From Istiophorus platypterus (taxonomy: Eukaryota; Chordata; Actinopteri; Istiophoriformes; Istiophoridae): DNA of 64,000 nt. How positions within the stretch are numbered: the first letter of the stretch is position 1; every line of letters begins with the position of its first letter. The notes beneath the pieces are model-generated. The model saw only the letters and a program-made list of their open reading frames with translations, did not search any database and had not been told where the DNA came from. The stretch covers positions 28,577,501 through 28,641,500 of the forward strand of contig CM029118.1 in assembly GCA_016859345.1 (NCBI GenBank). Direction: 5' to 3'. This document shows positions 42,601 to 51,408 of the stretch, piece by piece. A program made the position numbers and the translations under genes.

Positions 42601-45600
42601 CCTCAGCAAGGCAGTGTTGTAAGTGTCTTTATAACCAAAGATAGTTGGCTGAAAAATGAAACAATACACTGAAAACATAGGCCGAGTGTGTGTTTTTGGT
42701 TCAGAGCTGTGACTGTTCCTTAGTGAAACATTATAGATAGTTTTTTTATGTCGAATATGGTTGTAATATTTAGGATTTTAGAATACTATTGTAGAACTCT
42801 GCTGCCCATTTCCTACATCTAGTTTCAACTTTTGCATCTTCATGCTTTACCATAATGTTTACAAGGCTCTATTCAAAGCCCTTATGTATTTTCTACAGAT
42901 ACTAGAAGGACAATTGTGCGACCTACCACTAGTGGGAAGGAGGACAGATAGTGTTAAGGAACAGAAAGCATTGACTATAAGCATCGATGACACGCCCCCC
43001 TCCCCCGTGCCTTCAACATTTCTATTAGTGCATTTACAAATGATTCAACACAATATGAAATATGAAAAATCTAACTGCTCATCAAATATGAGACCTATTA
43101 ATTATTAAGGTGTCATTATGGAATGTACTTACACTTTACCCTCAGACATTTTTAGCATTTTGCTTGAGTAGCAGAGATCAATCTCTTCAGTATAGATTCA
43201 AGGGACTTTTGGTCTGAGCTGTGACCTTCCTCTTGTAAATGTAAGCATGGAAACTTTTACAGGGAAACAGCTTGGTGAAAACTTCTTTTTCAATTTAGGC
43301 ACAATTTACATCTGTTCTTATATGTGTGCTGGTGATCTTTGGGCTGGTGCCACTGGTCAGCCCTCTTGGATTAAACCGCTTTTTGACGCATCAACCTGCA
43401 GCCACAGCTATTTGCTGGGGTTGCTGTAGCAGGGATTGACACCTGGCTCTCTTGTGATCAGCCCCTTCATCTGACCAAAAGCTGTTGTGGTTATGGTCCC
43501 AAGTGAAATCATTGTACACTATGGCCAATACTAAGAGATCCTCTTAAGACAAAAGATTCTTTTAAAGTCGGTGAGCATGTACAACTCAGCTCAGCTTGAT
43601 AGCCCAGCAGCCTGACCATACATCCATGACACTGGAATACTTCATTCTGGCCAGCTTTGAGGTGATATCACCCGAGTTGGGAAGCGTGTAATGTGGCCTT
43701 TTTATTGCTTTTTGACATTCTGCGAGTCAAGGCACACCTGTAGCTTCCCTTTGCTGGGCTTTTCAGCAACTACCAGTGCATTCACCTATGCAGTGAGCTC
43801 TGTCAGTTTGATGATGATGCCATCTCTTTCTATGGCATCAATTTCCTGGTTCAGGCAGTCTCAGAGCATTAATGGAGTCCTGCATGATGGGTACATGACA
43901 GGGACAACCGATGGATCAATATGCATGCCACATTCTCATGGGAGTTTTCCTATGCCCCGGAACATTGACTGCACAGACAGGGCTACCTTAATAAGATTCA
44001 TGTCAAGGCATGCTCTCAGTCCTGTTATATCCTAAAATTCCACTTTTCACAATGTCAAACACAAATGTACCAATGTGATGTTTTTGCTTCATTTGAGCTG
44101 GCATATGTTTTTAATTTCCATTTTATCTCCACCATAACTTGAAATTGGATATGTGGGTGATCTCAGTGCAACATTTTTCAAGACCTTCCTGAGAATCTGT
44201 TCAGGGATAACATTAGCTGTAACTCCAGTGATTAGCTTGAATCTGATTTTATATCTGCATACATTGAGTTTACTTTATGTGGCTCTTCTGAGTGGCATGC
44301 TTTGGAAAAGTGATTCAGTTTTTTAAAATTTAAAATATAGTCGTCCTTTAGCAGGACAGATGTTTTTGTCACTCTGCGACTGTGAACATTGCCCACAGGG
44401 GTTTGACTTGGGGTTACCTTTGCTGCTATGTCTACCATAGTCCCCTTTCCCCCTTCTACTGCCTTGCGAGTCTCTCTTTTGAGATAATGGCATGTGCTGC
44501 CATGTTTGTTTGTGAAATGAAGCATGGATCCACCACCAGCTCTAATTGGTGCTGTGTTGTTTCATTAGAGCATGCAATGTCTATAGCTTTTTCTAGTATC
44601 CAGCCTGAGCCCTGGCTTGAGTTTTCTCTCACCTGTGTCAAGTTGGTGTGGAAAAAAAATTCCTGTCCTGCACCATTTCCTCACTGTTGCTGCACTAGCA
44701 GCTTTAGCCCCAACTCAAAATTCTTTTTCATTAGACATGATATCTTTCAAAAATGGTATTTGTTTACGGCATGAGATGCTGTTCAAATCTGTCGTATATG
44801 TCTGCAGCTTCTTCGCTTCTTCAGCTTCACTTCTTTAATATATCTCTGGCTCTTTTGTCTAAATTTTGGGAATCACATTCAATACACAGTGATGCAATGA
44901 GTCCATTGCTCATTTATATTTTTAGTGCAGCTGGTTCAGTGAACCTTTCACAATATATAACAAATTATGGATTTGTATTGTTCCACAAAACACACTACAC
45001 CTCTGTATACTGCCAGTTAGTATTAAGGGACAAACTGTATAACATCTATGGTTTACTATAAATACGGTGGTAATTTGTCTGATCAGGTGCAAGTAGTTAG
45101 TTTTGCAATAGTTAAAGAGGTTCACCCATTTTAATTTAGTCTTTTTAATGAGAGATCAGTCTAAAGCTACAGCCTCAGGACAAACAAAAATATTGAAACA
45201 ACCTTCTAACAATGCCCAAAAGCAAAACAATTTTCATTTTCACTTAAACGTTGAGAGTAAAGTCACTGTGTAAATGCTCAAAATGGCAGTGGTCTGAAAG
45301 CATAGCTGCAGGCACAGGAATTTATGTTTCTAAACATTGTGAGAGCTGGAAAGGAACTCAGCACCTTCTAGTGATCAGTGAATTGTTGTCATTCAACCCT
45401 AAAATTTTCTTGTAATTGTGGTCATTTGAGGCTAGGATAAGGGTTTAGAGAATAGTATTAGCAGCATTGTATTGGCACTGGTCTTAAAAAAAAATCATCA
45501 TTGGTCAAATGCTATCACAAAAAGGAGCAGGGAGAAGAAATGTATTGATATATTGAGAACATAGAGACAGAAGAGTTGAGTAAACAGAATTATAGTCTGA

Positions 45601-46094
45601 TGAGACTAAAATCTATACTATATTATTGACTTGTGATGATACACTCATTGACACTGATCTCATTGCAGGGCAGCTTGGATATTGATTGTCTGACTGAAAA
45701 TCCCATTACACACATTCATTCAGCACCATTTGAACTTCTCATGGTACAATAGACTTTTGCATCTTGTCTTAAATAAAGGGGCTGTATGGGAGTTTTAGGA
45801 GGAATCTGCTGGAAATCCAGAAGTAGCACAGGTGTTTGACCAAATGTCATGGCTGTTGCTGAAGGTCAATGGAATCAATAGAAACTAACCTTGAAGGAGG
45901 GATGGGGGGTTAGAGGAAGAAAATAGTTACAGGTGGTTAGTCAGAGGGATGGTAAGTATAAGGCAGAGATAGTGAGAAAGTTAAACAAAAAAGTGAGTGA
46001 TGGTCAAAGAGACCATGGGACCTTGGAGGCATTGTAAACAAATAAACACATAATCTCTCTTTTCAGGCTCCCTCTTCACCCTTTCTCTCTCTCT

Positions 46095-46149
<55 letters not shown>

Positions 46150-49100
46150 TGTCAGAAATACCGATCAAATTCTCCCGTTCTTTCTTTCTTTGCCCTCTAG
46201 AGATAGCTTTTGAACAGAGCAGATTCATCATGTACATCCTGACCTCCAGCTTCCATGCTCACCTCCCCATGAAGCTCACACTAGCCACATATTCAGACAC
46301 GCACACACACACACTCGCTCCACACACTTGCTGCTGAGCAAATGGGAGCAGTAGAAAGCAAGTGGCAACGCATTAAGACAAAGACTGCACCACCATACAC
46401 CAGGCAGCAACACTCCTCTTTTATTTGTATAGTATTTGTAGTTGGCCCAGTCTATGTATAGGCTTTGTATTTCCCCTCATATCGGCATAAGCCTTAATGC
46501 ATAGAGGAGGATATTGAGGATATTGATCCAATGCAGTAGAGTAAAGCTCAAGATCAGATTTCTTTATGTGCCTCTGTTCACATCACATTCTCGATTTTTT
46601 GCTGTTTATTTCCCACCCAAGTGAGAAAAAGAAAGTCTTAATGGAGTCCATCTGAAGTCTATTACTTGTTTGCACATTCATGTAGCATATGGTATGGACA
46701 GTATGAACATGTACATATGTCATACCAGAACTTGATTTCTAACCATTCATCAATTTCATGCCAATCACAATATTATTAATTGTATCATTATTATTATTAA
46801 CTTTATTTATATATAATTTTTCAAAACAGTTACAAAGTTCTTTTCACATGAGGAAATTAAGATGAAACAAGTCAACACTATGATTAAAATCAGGCCAATA
46901 AAAGTAACGAGTACGAAAATAATTTGAATAGAAAAGAATCAGAAAAGATAAAACATATTAGAATTTTACAGGTAAAACATAGGGGTAACATTAATAAAAG
47001 GTTTTGCCTGACGATAGAATAGGTAAATAGTTGGTAGCTAAATACAGATGGCGAGCTAATGTGCCTTGTAACTTTAACTCAGTTGTTTACCCGTACACTA
47101 GTTGAATGACAATAATGTTTATTACAAAGGGGTCATATTTTCATAGTTTCAGCCATCATTTCTGTAAGTTGATTACATTGTACTGATGAGAGTAATTAGG
47201 ACATTTGGAAAGAAAAAAAAATATTTTTAACATTTGCCTTTAATTTCATCTCCAAATAGACACATTTGGCTTACTTAGGTCTTGTATGCTCATCTGACTT
47301 TATGCATTTCCTGTTCTGTCAGAATTCTTTTTAGCAGTATTTCCCCAGAGCCCATCATTTTACTAGGAGAGTACAATGGAACTGATACGAATTACGTCCA
47401 AAACTATGAATATCACACCCAAGTGGCAATAAATCTCAATTATATTCTAACTAGCATACTTGGAAAAAGTTTCAGGAAATCAAATTTACGAGGGACGTTA
47501 GGTACCTTACCACATCGTGTATAGCTAATTGTCTTTTGGAGATACTTTTTGGCGTTTTATTGCAGACAAATAGTTTTTTTTTCATCAAAATGGATTAACG
47601 TTTCTTGGCTAGCCATCTTTTTCTTTCCTGCCTTTTGCTGGAGATTTGCTTCATTTTTTCAGTGTTACCAACCAAGTTACCAACTTTTCTCCAGTCAAAT
47701 AACAGAAAACATGTACATGTATGTGCTTTTGCATTTGTGATTTGAGCGAGAAAACACTGCTTCATAGCACCACAGATGGTCAAAAGAAAAGGAAGTCAAC
47801 TGGGTACCTTTAATCTTATAACAATCATTTCTAACTGGAGCTGTCACATGTCTTTATAAACACTGGCTATTATTTTGTTCTAACTTTTGATATTGTGTAT
47901 TTTATTGTTTATGGAAAGATGGAAGTGTCAAGACTCCATTTAATGTACATTCTGTGCAACGATCATGTTCATCGAATTAGATTATAGAAAAGTCTGCCAA
48001 TATCTTATCCTGACAGTTGAGAGTTGCTTAATGCTATTATTTTTAGTATTCAATATGACCCAGCCTTAAAGCCTCAAGCCTCAGATTCTCATTGGCTTAG
48101 TAATTCTCCAGGCTGCTGGACCAGCTGCTTCTCTACACTGCTCTGCTTTTTTCTGTCTTAGGGAAGTTTGGGCAACCCCACTTTAAATGAGGACCACTGC
48201 AGCCAGAGCAGGGGACTGAACCCGTGACACTGTTTTTGCCAATTCACTCACTCTCTAACATCAAGGCCACTCTGCAGCAGGCAGCTACGGTTGTCTTCTG
48301 TCAAAACAAAAGTCTGCCTTTCAGTTTCTTTATCTTTTACCCCATCTTGTTCATTGTCATTAAACGCCATCATGCCACCTAAATGAAACAATGAATCTCC
48401 TGAAACAATTTTTTCTTATAAATCTGTCAGACACTGGAGTTGTGGTAAGGGGGAGAAGTTGACGGTAAATGAATATTGATTTTTCCTCTTGCGCTGTGCA
48501 GCTGGTTTCTGGCTGAGTGAATTTACTCTTACAGAGTTGTCAGGGGGTGGGCTGTTTAATGGGGTGTTATCAATTCATAGGGAGTTTGAGTGTTGTTTGT
48601 CGGTGTGCATACATGATGGATTGGCTGCTGGTTTTTAGTTGTGTTGTATAAGAAAGACAAGTGGATTAAAAAGAAAAAGTAGAGGAGAGAGAGGCACAGT
48701 ATGTGTTTACAAGATGTGTTTGAATTGTTTAAGATCACAGATTTTTCATGGCGAAGTCTTTCCTCAGATTAATAGGATTGGAACAGCTTGGGTATTTATA
48801 CTGCTGCCAGTTAAAATTGTTTGCGGTATTTGATTGCTGCTGTTCTCAAATGTAATTAAATGCACCTCTCCTAGGTACAGTGTGCAAACACAGTTTTGAC
48901 TCAAAATAATTTAGTTAGGTTCAATTATTGACATGCAGTTATAAATGATTAAATATAATCTCAAAATTGCAATCCAGATTCTAGAAGATGCAAGTTGTTC
49001 CTTTTGCAGTTCTGCAGGGAAAGAAGTCCATTGATTTAGTCGTTTGATTTGAGGGGGGAAAAAAGCACAGTTAAATTAAGGGGAGAAAAAGGGGGAAAAA

Positions 49101-51369
49101 TTAATGGCAGAGTGAAACAGTGAAGGTTTTTGTGGGTTTAAAGCAGGTTAACACTATGGAAAGGGTAGTGAATTGTAGTAAAGTGCCAAACTAAGGCAAG
49201 ATCTAATAGGCATGAGGCAAGACACAGGAGATTTGTTAGACATCTGAAAAGGTCACAGCAGTGCTAGAGAAGGAAATACATGCAGATTGGTTGGTCTCTG
49301 TGTGTGCTGTCTTCCATCTGTTTTTTAGAAAATTTAAATCACCTCAACACTTTTGAAAGGAAACTGAGCGCAGTCTCCTTTTTAAGCTCTTCTGCTTTTT
49401 TTCTAGCTAATGCGTATTTTAATTAGTAACACCCCCTACAATCTTAGACCATCCATGTTAAATGTGAATAATTCACATTTCAAAGCTGTCAGTTTGTAAT
49501 GGGAGCCTCAGTGGCTCTAACAAAACGTCAGGCCATTAATTGTCTGTGCTTCCATTGTCCAGGCCGTTGTCAGTATTTTTTTAATCTAATGAAAGTTTAA
49601 AAAAATCAAACACTGTCAGCAGTATCTGCAATGACGATAATCCAAAGCCTGTTCTGTTTCTATGAGTCATGTCGTGAAATCACACAGAAATACCAGAGAT
49701 ATTTGCAGGTGTAAAGAGAGGATAATGTGAATCATAATTTGAACCAACATTTTAAATAGCTTCATGAATATTAGTCTTTAACTTAAAACCTGATACAGAC
49801 CAGTTGAGCAAGCCTTTTCAAGCTCTTAAAGGTTGATGTTTAATTCCATGTATAAGAACAGATCAATATGATGGAGAGGAAGCTTCAAGTGAATTATTTA
49901 ACCAGTATGATTCCAATGCAACATTTTGACTCAGTCCATTACAAATATGTATGAATATATATTCTTCTGATATTTTTTGAATCACTAGAGAATTACTGTG
50001 ACCAGGGTGGTTTAATTGTTTTAAGAAGAAAGGTAATCTGGAAAGATTCACTGGATATATATGAAGAAAAATCTCCTTGATGGGTAGAAATGCTAAGAGA
50101 AGTGTTTGATTCAGTAAAATCCAAAATCATATTTCCTCAATTAAAGCATTTTAAAACAATTGACATGCACTATTTTCATTGCATGGAGCAAGTAAAATGG
50201 TTGTGTGAATCATGAATTAAACAAACACAAGTAAATTCTTGAATTATGGATTGAATAACAAATAATAAATAAATAAGTACATAAAATTGGGAAAAAAAAA
50301 TCTGCTGGAGTCCAGCTCTATCAGTCCATATGTCAGTCTTTAGTAATTGGCCAGAAAAAAATTTCAAAAGATTAATTTAAACATAGCTAATCCCTCTGAA
50401 ATAACAAGACTAAGATTTACTAATACATTTCCCTCACGAGTTGGTGGAAACCAAAACCGAGATAATAGGAGGGTGAATTTTACATTTTTCATGTCGGGCT
50501 AATGTTGCACTTTATCAACAGGAGTAGCAAATAGGCAACTGTTACCTTACAAGTTTTGCAATATCAACCTATGAGTTTTCTCTTCCATCAGTAAATAGAA
50601 TAAAATGATAGAATAAGGGGTCATTGTTTGGAAGGTTTTTGACAATGTTTATTTTTATGGGCATATGTATGTGTAAAGTACCTCTGGGCCCTGGGAGATC
50701 ACAGGAGTAAAATCAGGGAGTGTTGGAAGCCTGCTTTGAAATCCTTCAAACATTTTTGGCAATCGTGCTCAAAGCCCTCTCCATTAAATAGCACCTCTCA
50801 CGGGGCCATGCTTTAATTGGCCGAAGTATCTTAAATTGTAAATTTATTTGCCTGTGTTGATGAACCTCTGCCACTGTCTCTCTTAACTCCAGTGCTGCTG
50901 TTGGGCATTTTCCTCTACACTCGCTGGAGGAACTACAAAGGGCTGAAGGAGGGCGTTTACCATGTCTCAGCCCACCATGACGGGTGGGAGGACATCCGAG
51001 AGAATGTCCTCAACTATGATGAGGAGGGAGGCGGGGAGGAGGATCAGGTACACTGCTCCCAGACACACACATACACGTACTCTACCTTCTCCTTTGTGGT
51101 AAAGCTAACACAGGAATTTATAAAGACACCTCTTGTATGAATACATTCAGATTTACACACAAAAACAGAACTTGGAAACACATTACCAGCAAGTGAATAC
51201 TGCTAAATGTTTACTCACTATTAAAAAAAAAAAAAAAAAAAAAAAGCTATCGTACTGTACTCGCAGGAAGGTGAACTGCACAATTTTTAAGACTTTTACA
51301 GCTTTAAATCAGATTCAGTTAATTCAGTTTGGAATAAAATCCTCCACTCTGCCTGCTTGTATGTGTGTG

Positions 51370-51408
<39 letters not shown>

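Larger units (their letters stand above)
34466..50892 (+). other. Cadherin intron that splits the transmembrane helix (16.4 kb)
   Basis: This is the largest intron in the window. It contains a minus-strand Tc1 fossil (about 36105-36985), a probable dispersed repeat (37195-37460), a nested ATCTCTAT-type simple repeat (about 40020-40133) and a small tandem duplication (41710-41775). It also holds a minus-strand Ty3/gypsy fossil (about 43300-45060) and a (CA)n (46099-46147). The stretch 49340-49640 looks like a conserved non-coding element. The stretch 46780-47000 resembles the start of a fish short repeat but was not confirmed. No extra exon was found. Confidence 0.8.

Noticed and set aside
44382..44774. 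A 130-codon plus-strand open frame
   Set aside because: It is antisense to the gypsy gag and zinc-knuckle remnant, so it is a shadow frame.
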